Assembly (NCBI GenBank): GCA_965223105.1 | Contig: OZ244987.1 | Coordinates: 6,448,001 to 6,512,000 of the forward strand | Origin: JABDMH01 sp965223105 | GTDB taxonomy: Bacteria > Bacteroidota > Bacteroidia > Chitinophagales > Saprospiraceae | Direction: 5' to 3' | Length of the DNA stretch: 64,000 bases | In this document: positions 44,923-54,328 of the stretch, one piece after another | Layout of the letters: every line of letters begins with the position of its first letter | Numbering within the stretch: the first letter of the stretch is position 1 | Translations under genes and position numbers: made by a program | The notes under the pieces: generated by a model | The model's input: only the letters and a program-made list of their open reading frames with translations | Told to the model about the DNA's origin: nothing | Database searches by the model: none

Positions 44923-45098
44923 AAGTAGAGTGAGGTAGCCAGTAAATGACTACCTCAGCCCCACTGACGATTCTGTCAGCACACCCTCTGACACCACCGT
45001 ACGTATGCTTACGCCGAAGCTTCAGCATAGGCGCTACGGACCTCCCCGACGACAAGTATCGGGAGAAGCGTATGCGGCGGTTCATAAGAAAATCAAGT
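44923..45098 (-). mobile_element. Group II intron A copy 5, 3' remnant (domains V-VI only)
   Basis: CAAGTAGAGTGAGGTAGCCAG...CTGACGATTCTGTCAGCAC and the domain V strands, with the extra hairpin seen in copies 3 and 6. Similarity ends near 45098 (AATCAAGTCATTC). It marks the right limit of the main cassette region. Confidence 0.78.
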
Positions 45099-45201
45099 CA
45101 TTCTGGCTCGAACAGTTGGTGCTCTTTCCCATCCTGCAGCCTTGTTTTTCTGAGGAAAAATCTCCTAAGGGCATCCCGGGTCTCGCAATCTCAACATAAC
45201 G

Positions 45202-45321
45202 CCTCCCCCTTTGAAGGGGGTGGAGTGCTCTAACCAATAGGTTGGCTAGCACTCTGGGGGATGACATATTGCGGCGGCTAGTATCTCAATGTTTTCCTCA
45301 AGCAAAACGAACAAGTATTGA
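45202..45321. repeat. Two-hairpin intergenic repeat, copy 2
   Basis: CCCCCTTTGAAGGGGG and GAGTGCTCTAACC-AATA-GGTTGGCTAGCACTC. Compared with copy 1 (34082) the two differences in the long stem, C to T and C to T at matching sides, leave it closed apart from G-T pairs. Both copies follow intron A remnants. Confidence 0.75.
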
Positions 45322-45348
45322 AGCACCCACAAGCGACGATCACGATCA

Positions 45349-46755
45349 CTATCCATTTCCATTTGACAGCCAATAATTTTCAATTTCCTCAAGTGTTTTG
45401 CCCTTGGTCTCAGGTAACACTTTTACCGTCACGTAAATGGCCGGGATCATACAGGCAGCAAAAAACCAGAATGTGCCGTGAGGTTTGAGGTTTTCCAAAA
45501 ACCAGGGAGTCATTTGCCCCACGAAGGTTGTTCCGATCCACACGGCCATTGTTCCAAGGGACATGGCTGCACCCCTGATCTTCAAGGGGTAGATCTCTGA
45601 AAGCAAGACCCATACTACCGGTCCAAAAGAGAATGCAAAACAGGCAATGAAAGTGAGAATGAAAGTCATCAACAGGTAGGTATTCTTGACCTCGAAAAAG
45701 AATAACAACCCCACTGCAACAAGTGAAATCATGATCCCAATCACACCATAGGTAAGTAAGGGCTTGCGCCCCATGTCATCAATTTTCCAGAGTGCAATGA
45801 ATGTAAACAACACATTAACAATTCCAATAACGACCTGACCGCCTAATGCCTCTCCCAATCGCAATCCACCTTCTTCCAAGATCTTTGGGCCATAATAAAT
45901 AATGGCATTGATACCACTCACCTGGCTCAATACCGCCAAAGCGATCCCAATGATCATGGCCAGTTTGAAGGGCCCGGAAAATATCGTTTTTAAACTGGCC
46001 GATTCTTTGGAGAGGACTGCTTCTACATTTTCAATTTCCTGGTCCGCTTCCTTTTCATCAACAAATCGAAGCAGGATCCTTTTAGCTTCTTCCTTCTTCC
46101 CCTTCAATGTCAACCAGCGGGGACTTTGAGGTATGATAAAAAGAAGGATCAAAAAGACCACAGCAGGAATGGTCTCACTTCCCAACATCGCACGCCAGAC
46201 TTCAGCGACAAAGATCTTGTTGGTCAGCCCGGTAGAATCGGCCATTCCATCTGATCCTGAATAGCCAAGTAAAGATGCATTGGCAAAATAGGCCACCAGA
46301 ATGCCCAGGGTGATCGCCAACTGGTACAAGGCCACCAACCGGCCCCTGTTTTTCGCCGGGGAAATTTCAGAAATATAAAGTGGAGATAACATGGAAGCAA
46401 TTCCCACGCCAACGCCTCCTATCCCTCTAAACATCACGAGTTGGGTGAACGAATTGGACAACGTACACCCGATGGCCGACAGGGCGAAAAATATCCCCGC
46501 CATCAACAAGATGTTTTTCCTTCCGTATCTATCGCTCAGAATTCCCGTCACCAAAACACCCAAAATGGTACCCACTAACGCCGAACTCACATACCAGCCT
46601 TCCCATACTGCGTCCAATCCGAATTGCGATTTGACAAACCCAATGGTCCCGGAAATGATGGCCGTATCATATCCAAAAAGGAATCCTCCAAGGGCTGCAA
46701 TGAGGGCTAAAAAGGTGACGTTGTTTTTCATTTTCACTTCGGTTTCGTTTTGCAA
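45349..46755 (-). CDS. Sugar porter family MFS transporter
   Basis: 468 residues with 12 membrane spans. Sugar-porter signatures: GFLFGYDTAIISG (TM1), SDRYGRKNILL (loop 2-3), RGIGGVGVGIASMLSPLYIS, PQSPRWL, DDMGRKPLL and PETKGKTLEEIE. Relatives are H+-coupled xylose, galactose or glucose importers. It lies just downstream of the GH92 gene in the same orientation and would bring the released sugar through the inner membrane. A second sugar porter is at 55580. Confidence 0.92.
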   Translation of the reverse strand: MQNETEVKMKNNVTFLALIAALGGFLFGYDTAIISGTIGFVKSQFGLDAVWEGWYVSSALVGTILGVLVTGILSDRYGRKNILLMAGIFFALSAIGCTLSNSFTQLVMFRGIGGVGVGIASMLSPLYISEISPAKNRGRLVALYQLAITLGILVAYFANASLLGYSGSDGMADSTGLTNKIFVAEVWRAMLGSETIPAVVFLILLFIIPQSPRWLTLKGKKEEAKRILLRFVDEKEADQEIENVEAVLSKESASLKTIFSGPFKLAMIIGIALAVLSQVSGINAIIYYGPKILEEGGLRLGEALGGQVVIGIVNVLFTFIALWKIDDMGRKPLLTYGVIGIMISLVAVGLLFFFEVKNTYLLMTFILTFIACFAFSFGPVVWVLLSEIYPLKIRGAAMSLGTMAVWIGTTFVGQMTPWFLENLKPHGTFWFFAACMIPAIYVTVKVLPETKGKTLEEIENYWLSNGNG

Positions 46756-46798
46756 AATGCTTGTGTCATTTGAATGGAATTCAGATTACATGTTATCG

Positions 46799-49171
46799 TT
46801 ATTCTACTCCCCAGTTTTCATTTGCCTCACCACCCATTTCAAATTTTAATACTCCTCCATTCATCAAATCCGCACGATCTATGTAAAATTTTTGAACAGG
46901 TTGTCCTCTTAGTGAGACACCTTGTACGTACTTATTATCTGAAGAATTATTCGTGGTTTCTATTTCAAGTATTTTGTTGTCAGGAAGTTGAATACTCATC
47001 TTTTTGAACATCGGGCTACCCAACTGGAAAGTGGGATTTGCAGAAGCATGACCTTGAACATCAAACAAACCCATTGCAGTCATCACATACCATGCACCCA
47101 ATTGGCCCTGGTCTTCGTCCTGGCCAAATCCGTATCCATGGAATGGCTCTGTGCCATAAAATTCATCGCAAATCGTCCTTGTCCAAAACTGGGTGAGCCA
47201 TGGTTTGCCTGAATAATTAAACAACCAGGGCTGATGCAGACAGGGTTGATTTCCCTGGTTGTACAGGCGTGCAATTCCGGCGAAACTGTCAAATTCCTTG
47301 CCACCTCCAAACAGAGATTTGCGGCTTTCGACAAAGGTGTTTTCCAGGCGCTCGTTAAATATTTCAACACCAATTTTATCAATCAAGCCGGCTGGATCGT
47401 GGGGCACGTACCAGGTATATTGATAGGCGTTGCCTTCCTGGAAACCATCCCATGGTTTCATTGGATCAAAGTCTTTAATGAACTCTCCGTTGGGCAATTT
47501 CGGGCGAATTAACCTGGTTTCCGGGTCGAAAATATTCTCCCAATAGGTTGACTGTTTCATCAACTGATCATACTCCTCTTTGGTGCCGAGTTCTTTTGCC
47601 ATTTGCGCAACCGCGTAAGAGCTGAAGGCGTATTCAAGCGTGTGGGATGCTCCAAAATTAAACACCCATCCGTTTGAGATCGTAGTATCCTGATAAGGAA
47701 CATATCCATGCCTGAGAAAATGCACGAGGTCATACTTGCCGTTACCCAGGTTTCTTCCCCTGTGGTCAATCTCATTTTTCAGCGCGATCTGATATCCTGC
47801 TTCTACATCAAAATCACGAAGGCCACAATTGTATGCCGCAGCAATCAACAGGCCCTGGAAATTGGTTTGCACGCCATTGGTAAAAGCACCGGCAGCAACC
47901 CCGTCGTGAAGCCATCCTGTTTCTTTTGAAAAATCAATATTGTTCTGCACGTATGAGCTGAAGTACTCGGGGTATACCATAGCCCACAGTTGACTCAAAT
48001 TCCAAAAGCCTCCCCACATCCCATCTGTATTGTAATGCATGTACTTGGGTATTCCGTCTTCATCTAGTGGAATCTGACCAATCCCTTCTCCATTTAATTT
48101 ATATTGTCCGTTGACATCACAGGCCAGGCCTCTTCCAAGTAAAGCGTGATACAAACCGGTGTAGAACTTGGTTTTATTATCAATATTTTCATCCTCTACC
48201 TGAATGCGGCCAAGTTTTTCATTCCATTTTTCGGCAGCTTGATTTTTCGCTTCTTCAAAGGACAGATCCGTGGCTTCTGCATCCAGGTTCAGTCGTGCAT
48301 TTGCAATACTGCAATACGAAAGCCCCACCTGCATCTCAATGACTTCGTCGGCCTCAGTGCTAAACCCTAAATAAATTCCATTTTTGATTCCCCTGGTTTC
48401 AGAACTATTCTCTGTTATTAGAGAGTCGAGAAAAGTTCCGATGTGATCAGGTGCTTTACTCAAACGCGCTGCGAAATACATTTTCACCCTGTTTCCAGGA
48501 TCACAAAATTTGACGTATTCCGGATTTGTTTCCACATATCCCTCGATGAAATTGTCATCTGTCAATCTCGCAAAAGCCTCTGTCACATCACTGCTTTCAC
48601 CCTGCTTATGGCCGATATCGAAAATCAGTTTTGAACTATCGGATGCCGGCCATGTGTACCGGTGAAAACCCACCCGTTCCGTGGCTGTCAATTCAGCTTT
48701 GATGCCGTAGTCTTTCAAAAGCACCGAGTAATAACCCGGTGATGCATGTTCATCATTCTTATCGAATCGAGAACGATATCCTGCATCAGGATCTTCCAGG
48801 GTTCCTGGTTTAACTTTCAGTTGACCGACTGTCGGCATCACCACCACGCCACCTATCTGAAATTCATGGAATTGGCCAAAACCTTCTATGGAGTTATGGC
48901 GGTCATCATACCCTCCCGGCAACCAGGACCCGATGCTTTCGTAGGCATTGGTGTGCGGAGACAACTTGGCCATTCCAAACGGTAAGGCAGCGGGCGTGTA
49001 AAAGAACCAGCGACCATGCACCGAGCCGATCTGGGGATCGACGTATTGAATGGCATCATATGCAGGCACCTCATCGACCTTTTGATTGCATGAAAAAAGT
49101 GTCCCAATAAAAGCCATTATGAGACTTTTCAAAATTTGATATTTAAAAGTGAATAACCATTTCTTTGTCAT
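46799..49171 (-). CDS. GH92-family alpha-mannosidase, lipoprotein
   Basis: About 790 residues from ATG 49171; the frame extends 40 codons but only this start gives a lipoprotein signal (MAFIGTLFSC). GH92 landmarks: YVDPQIGSVHGRWFFYTPAA, GYDDRHNSIEGFGQFHEFQI, GMWGGFWNLSQLWAMVYPEY and the C-terminal YGTEPFHGYGFGQDEDQGQL, which carries the catalytic-base acidic residues and metal ligands, followed by GAWYVMTAMGLFDVQG. GH92 enzymes are calcium-dependent exo-acting inverting alpha-mannosidases. Fits a locus that also has a GH38 alpha-mannosidase. Confidence 0.93.
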   Translation of the reverse strand: MTKKWLFTFKYQILKSLIMAFIGTLFSCNQKVDEVPAYDAIQYVDPQIGSVHGRWFFYTPAALPFGMAKLSPHTNAYESIGSWLPGGYDDRHNSIEGFGQFHEFQIGGVVVMPTVGQLKVKPGTLEDPDAGYRSRFDKNDEHASPGYYSVLLKDYGIKAELTATERVGFHRYTWPASDSSKLIFDIGHKQGESSDVTEAFARLTDDNFIEGYVETNPEYVKFCDPGNRVKMYFAARLSKAPDHIGTFLDSLITENSSETRGIKNGIYLGFSTEADEVIEMQVGLSYCSIANARLNLDAEATDLSFEEAKNQAAEKWNEKLGRIQVEDENIDNKTKFYTGLYHALLGRGLACDVNGQYKLNGEGIGQIPLDEDGIPKYMHYNTDGMWGGFWNLSQLWAMVYPEYFSSYVQNNIDFSKETGWLHDGVAAGAFTNGVQTNFQGLLIAAAYNCGLRDFDVEAGYQIALKNEIDHRGRNLGNGKYDLVHFLRHGYVPYQDTTISNGWVFNFGASHTLEYAFSSYAVAQMAKELGTKEEYDQLMKQSTYWENIFDPETRLIRPKLPNGEFIKDFDPMKPWDGFQEGNAYQYTWYVPHDPAGLIDKIGVEIFNERLENTFVESRKSLFGGGKEFDSFAGIARLYNQGNQPCLHQPWLFNYSGKPWLTQFWTRTICDEFYGTEPFHGYGFGQDEDQGQLGAWYVMTAMGLFDVQGHASANPTFQLGSPMFKKMSIQLPDNKILEIETTNNSSDNKYVQGVSLRGQPVQKFYIDRADLMNGGVLKFEMGGEANENWGVE

Positions 49172-49262
49172 AATACCTGAATACAATTTTACATTGTTAT
49201 TATAATATGTGGTAAGCAGAAAACACATACAAAATCCCTGATCCATGCTTAAAAGATAATTG

Positions 49263-49443
49263 CTACCAGACCTTAAACTGACCATCGGCACGACTTAAAG
49301 TTTTCTTTGCTTTTTCATAGACTATGTCCAGGTATTCGCCTTCAAGGATGCTTTCTGAAAGCTCTTCATTTTCCTGTTTGGGTGTGTAGTTAAACCACGA
49401 AAAAATGGTAAGCAGCAAAATAAGAATTAGCTAGATTTTTCAT
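49263..49443 (-). pseudogene. Remnant N-terminus of an exported protein
   Basis: From ATG 49443 the frame stops after 17 codons; skipping one G gives MKNLLILILLLTIFSWFNYT, then PKQENEELSESILEGEYLDI and VYEKAKKTLSRADGQFKVW before a stop at 49263. A signal-peptide-bearing start of an unidentified gene, cut short. Confidence 0.5.
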
Positions 49444-49470
49444 CTTTTAAGGTTATTATCTCCGAAATAA

Positions 49471-50676
49471 TTAAATGTCTGAACCTGATGAATTCTGTTC
49501 TTGTATATTCTCCTCGTTGTAATCACAAAACTCTTTTATTATTTCTCTGGCATGCTCATTCAGTAATGGCGCCGGCCTGGAAATCTTTTGCGGTGTATCG
49601 CTAAACAGTACCGGGAAACCAGTCGTCTTTACTTTACCGATCTTCGGGTGGTCCATTTCAATGATCATCTCATTGTGTTTGATCTGCGGGTCTTCTACCA
49701 TCTCGTCGAATGTATTCACCTGCGAACACCAAATGTCTTCCGCCAGCAATATCTCGAGCCACTCATTCGTCGTTTTAGTTTGAAAGACCTCATCAAAGTC
49801 GTACCGGATCCCATCCCTGTTGTCAATGATATTATTGGAAGCGTATTCTTCGCTATCGTACTTCTCTAAACCGATCACCTGCGCCAGCTTTTGAATGGAG
49901 TTCATCCCGATGGCTATATAACTGTCTTTGGTATTGTAAAGCCCATAGGGTGCACCCAACCACGGATTGGGAATTCCACTTTCACTACGCTCTGGATTGG
50001 ACCCTCGTAGCAAATAAGCGGTCACTTCCTGGATATGAAATCCGACGATCGAGTTCAACAAGTTGGCTTCTACCTTCTGTCCCTTCCCCGTTTGTTGCCG
50101 TGAATAAATGGCCGCCAAAACGGATTGATTGATGAAAAGGCTCGTCAGCAGATCCGCCTGTCCGACTGCGGTGACGACAGGCATTTGCCCCTTTCTTCCA
50201 TTGAGGGCCGCACCTCCTGCAATAGATTGTGCCAAAAGGTCCTGGCCCGGGCGGTGTAGGTATGGACCGGATGCTCCATAGCCTGAACTCGAACAGTATA
50301 CCAGTCCGGGATTCAATTCTTTCATGTCCTCATAGCCTAACCCAAGTCTTTCCATGACTCCAGGGCGAAAGTTTTCAACCAGGATATCCGCTTTGGCAAT
50401 GATGTCTTTCGCCACTTGGTTACCACGCTCATCTTTAAGGTTCAGCGCAATGCTCTTTTTATTTCTATTAAAACAGACAAACGAAATGCTTTCCCCATGC
50501 GGATAGAGATTGTCATAAGAATAGTGTCGCATCCAATCACCCTGGAGCGGCTCAATCTTGATGATCTCGGCACCCATATCCCCCAACATTTGTGTGGCCC
50601 ATGGTCCCTGTGCCAATTGTGTAAAATCGGCAACGATCAACCCGGATAAAGGGCCCCTGATTTCTTCGTCTTTCAT
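49471..50676 (-). CDS. CaiB/BaiF family CoA transferase (class III)
   Basis: 401 residues. GLIVADFTQLAQGPWATQML and GDMGAEIIKIEP start the family fold; the catalytic Asp sits in VGQADLLTSLF; LVENFRPGVMERLGLGYEDM and YCSSSGYGASGPY are conserved blocks. It moves CoA between acyl donors, making an acyl-CoA. Its place in a sugar locus with an enoyl-CoA-hydratase homologue suggests an unusual step for a sugar-derived acid; the substrate is not known. Confidence 0.92.
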   Translation of the reverse strand: MKDEEIRGPLSGLIVADFTQLAQGPWATQMLGDMGAEIIKIEPLQGDWMRHYSYDNLYPHGESISFVCFNRNKKSIALNLKDERGNQVAKDIIAKADILVENFRPGVMERLGLGYEDMKELNPGLVYCSSSGYGASGPYLHRPGQDLLAQSIAGGAALNGRKGQMPVVTAVGQADLLTSLFINQSVLAAIYSRQQTGKGQKVEANLLNSIVGFHIQEVTAYLLRGSNPERSESGIPNPWLGAPYGLYNTKDSYIAIGMNSIQKLAQVIGLEKYDSEEYASNNIIDNRDGIRYDFDEVFQTKTTNEWLEILLAEDIWCSQVNTFDEMVEDPQIKHNEMIIEMDHPKIGKVKTTGFPVLFSDTPQKISRPAPLLNEHAREIIKEFCDYNEENIQEQNSSGSDI

Positions 50677-50727
50677 TCCAATTTTTTAGAAAACGGTCTG
50701 ACTGTCATTTTACAGCTGAGAGATATT

Positions 50728-51258
50728 CTATTTTTTCAAAAAGACAAATCGCGCTTCGTAATGCTCTATCAGTGTCGACTTTGTCAATTCCCCGATCTCT
50801 TCACCCAGCACGTTTACTTCAAATGCCTTGCTCGCCCCAGTTTGATTCAACAATTCCCGGATATCCAGAATGGCATGATCGCCTTCCGTTTCCCTCAGAT
50901 GGAGTATTATCCCATCTCCGGATGACGCCGGTCTTGCATGGACAACAAGCAGATTGGGGAGATCAGGATCCATTAATTCTTTGTTTAGCTCTTTGTCAAA
51001 CAGGCTACTGATCACTCCCTTTGCCGGATCAACAGTCAGGCGATAGTATTCATTCTCAAGAACCGGGTTCATGGATTTATCCCCTCTCGATGCACGTTTT
51101 TCTTTCTCGCCCTCCCAAACGATCCTGAAAGTGGCGTAACCCTTGGAAGGATACATTGGGTGCCCAAAGGGTCCAGGTACTCCCATCAGGTCCTGGGCAT
51201 TGGTCTCAGGTGCCAGGAAAGCAAGTATCAGGATCAAGAATAATCTACAGATTCTCAT
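50728..51258 (-). pseudogene. Internally deleted GH38-like mannosidase derivative
   Basis: 176 residues with an intact signal peptide. PSKGYATFRIVW and LENEYYRLTVDPAKGVISSL, then FDKELNKELMDP, belong to the beta-sandwich of GH38 enzymes, immediately followed by AILDIRELLNQTG and the extreme C-terminus (TLIEHYEARFVFLKK). The whole catalytic (beta/alpha)7 domain and part of the sandwich are missing. The frame is open throughout, so it might still make a small secreted protein; I treat it as a deletion product. Confidence 0.6.
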
Positions 51259-51330
51259 ACTAAAAAATTAAGGCGATTAATATAATTAGCATTTCATGTT
51301 TTTTCATCTTCATAATTCTTGCGCCAACAA

Positions 51331-52407
51331 TCATAATGTCAAAACTTCTTGGTCCAGAAATACAATGCAAACCGGTGATAATATTTCTTTGGTCCGGTAC
51401 ACTTCTGTCAGATTTCCATTCCCTTCGATTTGATAAACCACGGTGTCATGTGAATTCTGATGACAGGCGATCAGCCATTGGCCATCTGGTGTAATATTAA
51501 ATTCCCTGACCTCCTCACCCCTGGTGTATTGGTATTCGATGGTCTTTAATGTATTCCCATCTATCCTGAAACTCGTGATAGCGCCCAATTGCCTATTTGC
51601 TGCATACAGGTATTTACCATTGGGGGCGATGCGTATCGCAGCACCTCCTGCTTCACCGTGGTAGTCTCTTGGCACGGCGCTATAGGTCTTGACCTCTGTG
51701 TAGGTATCGTTTTGGCTTTTCAGTACCGAGATGTCTCCGGTCAGCTCATTGAGGACGTAGGCCAGACTGGCATCTGCATTGAATACCATGTGACGAGGGC
51801 CTCCTCCCGGGGTCACTTTGCAATCTTTCTCATTGTTGGGTGTCAATTCATCACCCTGCATCCGGTAAGCTTTGATGGTGTCGATACCCAGGTCGCATAC
51901 ATAGATGTCCTCTCCAAATGGGTGAATGGCTACCTGGTGAGCATGAGGTCCTTCCTGCCTGACTTCATTAATGCTTGACCCTTCATGGCGATGATCCACA
52001 ATACATTTTTTCAATCGGCTGGAATCATCCAACGGAAACTGAAGCACATTTCCGGACATATAACATGCTACCAAAACATTGGAATCATAGACTACAAGAT
52101 GACATGGATATCCGCCGTTGATCTCCTGTTCATTCACAAACTCCAGGGAGTAATCTTCCTTGATACGATAGGCCCTTACTTTAGGTTGATCCTTTTTATC
52201 CAATTCCGTCACGCAAAACAGAAATCGTCGTTCTTCACTGAGTGCCAGGTAACTCGGATTGCGGGCATATTCCGTATGTAACGTTTCAAGTTCTCCCGTG
52301 TCAGTATTCATTTGAACAGTAGAAATACCACGACCTACTCCTCCAAATCCGGGAATCGGGTATTCCGTATAACTGCCGATGAAAAATGTCAATGTAGATG
52401 GTTTCAT
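51331..52407 (-). CDS. Lactonase-family beta-propeller protein
   Basis: 358 residues of the 6-phosphogluconolactonase/carboxymuconate-cyclase propeller family (PF10282 type): FFIGSYTEYP, NPSYLALSEERRFLFCVTEL, GPHAHQVAIHPFGEDIYVCD, GGGPRHMVFNADASLAYVLN, AAIRIAPNGKYLYAANRQLG, REFNITPDGQWLIACHQNSH. No signal peptide, so cytosolic. Probably opens a sugar lactone produced by the SDR dehydrogenase upstream. It starts within the stop codon of the preceding gene (one-base overlap). Confidence 0.9.
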   Translation of the reverse strand: MKPSTLTFFIGSYTEYPIPGFGGVGRGISTVQMNTDTGELETLHTEYARNPSYLALSEERRFLFCVTELDKKDQPKVRAYRIKEDYSLEFVNEQEINGGYPCHLVVYDSNVLVACYMSGNVLQFPLDDSSRLKKCIVDHRHEGSSINEVRQEGPHAHQVAIHPFGEDIYVCDLGIDTIKAYRMQGDELTPNNEKDCKVTPGGGPRHMVFNADASLAYVLNELTGDISVLKSQNDTYTEVKTYSAVPRDYHGEAGGAAIRIAPNGKYLYAANRQLGAITSFRIDGNTLKTIEYQYTRGEEVREFNITPDGQWLIACHQNSHDTVVYQIEGNGNLTEVYRTKEILSPVCIVFLDQEVLTL

Positions 52408-53171
52408 CAGTTATCAATAAAGTCCTGTATTCTTTTCTTTGCTTCCTCACTGTAGAAAAGTTCTGAAACTGCGCTGCGCTCTTCCTCGAGTTTATCTTCA
52501 AATGGAATGGGTTTCAAACTCAGCTGGGCAAGTCGCTTCAAGTGCTTGAGTGAATCCTTAGGCCGCCTAACCATTTTTTCAGCAAAGCGCCTTACCTCCA
52601 GGTCAAAATCATCGGCATCGAAAACGTAATTCACAATGCCCCATTTCATCAATGTCTCAGCCGGGTACTGCCCACCGGTCAATAACATTTCCTTTGCCCG
52701 GTTAATCCCTATCTTCTGTATTAGCCGCTGTGTGCCTCCTCCTCCAGGAACGAGGTTCAGAAATACTTCGGGCAATCCCATTTTAGATTCAGTAGTGGCC
52801 ATGATGATATCACAAGCCAATGCAATTTCAAAACCTCCACCCAGGGCAAACCCGTTGACCGCTGCGATCCAGGGAATCGGTGCATTTTCGATGGCCTTAT
52901 ACAAGCTCACTCCACGAACCTGGAAAGAATCGAATTGTTCTGCGGTTTGACTTCCGTATTCCACTATATCTGCTCCGGCCATAAAAGCTCGCCCTTCCCC
53001 CCTGATCACTGCGATACGAACTTCCGCATCACTATTAATGCCTTCTATCCCGGAAATGATCTCGTCCATCATTTCGCGATTCATCGCATTGAGCTGATCC
53101 GGCCGGTTGAAAGTCAGCACAGCAATTCCATCACCGGTTTTTACTTTGATATGTTTATACCTGTTCTTCAT
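52407..53171 (-). CDS. Enoyl-CoA hydratase/isomerase family protein
   Basis: 254 residues from ATG 53171. Crotonase-fold blocks: RPDQLNAMNREMMDEI, VIRGEGRAFMAGADI (oxyanion hole), AAVNGFALGGGFEIALACDI and GLPEVFLNLVPGGGGTQRL with Glu/Gly at the catalytic loop. It overlaps the solute-binding-like gene upstream and the lactonase downstream. With the CoA transferase at 49471 it makes a CoA-dependent dehydration or isomerisation step likely in this pathway. Confidence 0.92.
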   Translation of the reverse strand: MKNRYKHIKVKTGDGIAVLTFNRPDQLNAMNREMMDEIISGIEGINSDAEVRIAVIRGEGRAFMAGADIVEYGSQTAEQFDSFQVRGVSLYKAIENAPIPWIAAVNGFALGGGFEIALACDIIMATTESKMGLPEVFLNLVPGGGGTQRLIQKIGINRAKEMLLTGGQYPAETLMKWGIVNYVFDADDFDLEVRRFAEKMVRRPKDSLKHLKRLAQLSLKPIPFEDKLEEERSAVSELFYSEEAKKRIQDFIDN

Positions 53172-54324
53172 ACACTGCAATCGATTGATATAATTGATTC
53201 AAGTCTTTCATTAGAATGTTGGAAGGAATATTTTCTACAAGACCTTTGTGCAATAGTTCCGCTCCCCTTTCCTGGAACTCATTCCACCCCGGATGCCGTG
53301 GACGCACATAGACGTTTTGCATGGTCTCCATTGTATCATTAAAGAAATTATTACAAAGGGCATTGTTGGTTTCACTTTGCCAGGCAATCATATTTCCTGG
53401 TTGCCCACCATTTTGAGTGTAGATCCCTTCCTGGGTTTCTGCCCGTGCTACATAATATATATATGATACCGCAGCGTCCACATGTTGACACCTGGATGAG
53501 ACCGCCAGTCCGATTCCTCCAAGAATGGTTGATACTTTTGTTTTGGGATTTGATGGGCTGTTGTCAAAACGGATCCTGTGCTTTGCATACCCCTGCCTGC
53601 CATAATTGGTGTATCCAAACAGGAACGGCGAATACACAATGTCTTCATTTTCGCTCATATGGTTGAGCACCTGTATCGGATTCCAATATATGGATTCGGG
53701 TTGCAGGAATTCGAGATGTTTTTTGAGTTCATCTAAAACCTTGGCGCCTACTTGCTCTTTGATTACGTGGCCCACGATAAAATCGTGATCTGCATCTTGT
53801 GCGCACATCGTCAGGAAAGAACACCACAGGTCAGTGGGGCACAATGGCCAGGATATAAAAACATTGCCCGGGACCTTTCGATAAAAATCAAATAATTCAG
53901 TGCGCGTTTTGGGCAGCAATACTCCCATTGATAAAACAAGGTCCTCCCGGTAAGCGGCCACAAGACCAGCAGCATCTATGGGTAGTGCATATAAATGAGA
54001 GTCATAGAAGTAAGATTCAAAGGTCGGCCCAACAGATTGTAACCTGAGCTTCTCGATAGCATCTTCCGGCAAATGTTCTTCCAGAGATACAAGGAGTTGA
54101 TTTGCATGTGCCTGTCCTACATACGGGTGATCGATCGTGATCAGATCATAGGTGTTGATCAAATCCTCTAGGGGTTTATCACCAAATTCCTTCAATGACC
54201 TGATGTCCCAATCTATGCGAACATCCGGATGTACGCTGGAGAATTCAAGGGACGTCGATTTGAGCGGTTCATATCCCCTGGGATGATCCCAGGCGATGCC
54301 TCTTAATGTGATTTTTTCTGACAT
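53155..54324 (-). CDS. Extracellular solute-binding-protein-like protein without signal peptide
   Basis: 389 residues with the fold pattern of family 1 sugar-binding proteins (ITIDHPYVGQAHANQLLVSL, YALPIDAAGLVAAYREDLVL, STILGGIGLAVSSRCQHVDA). It begins MSEKITLRGIAWDHPRGYEP with no signal peptide or lipobox and no ABC permease or ATPase genes are nearby. So it either binds its ligand in the cytosol or has taken on another role. It is embedded in the operon, 4 bp after the SDR gene. Confidence 0.8.
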   Translation of the reverse strand: MSEKITLRGIAWDHPRGYEPLKSTSLEFSSVHPDVRIDWDIRSLKEFGDKPLEDLINTYDLITIDHPYVGQAHANQLLVSLEEHLPEDAIEKLRLQSVGPTFESYFYDSHLYALPIDAAGLVAAYREDLVLSMGVLLPKTRTELFDFYRKVPGNVFISWPLCPTDLWCSFLTMCAQDADHDFIVGHVIKEQVGAKVLDELKKHLEFLQPESIYWNPIQVLNHMSENEDIVYSPFLFGYTNYGRQGYAKHRIRFDNSPSNPKTKVSTILGGIGLAVSSRCQHVDAAVSYIYYVARAETQEGIYTQNGGQPGNMIAWQSETNNALCNNFFNDTMETMQNVYVRPRHPGWNEFQERGAELLHKGLVENIPSNILMKDLNQLYQSIAVYEEQV

Positions 54325-54328
54325 GTCA

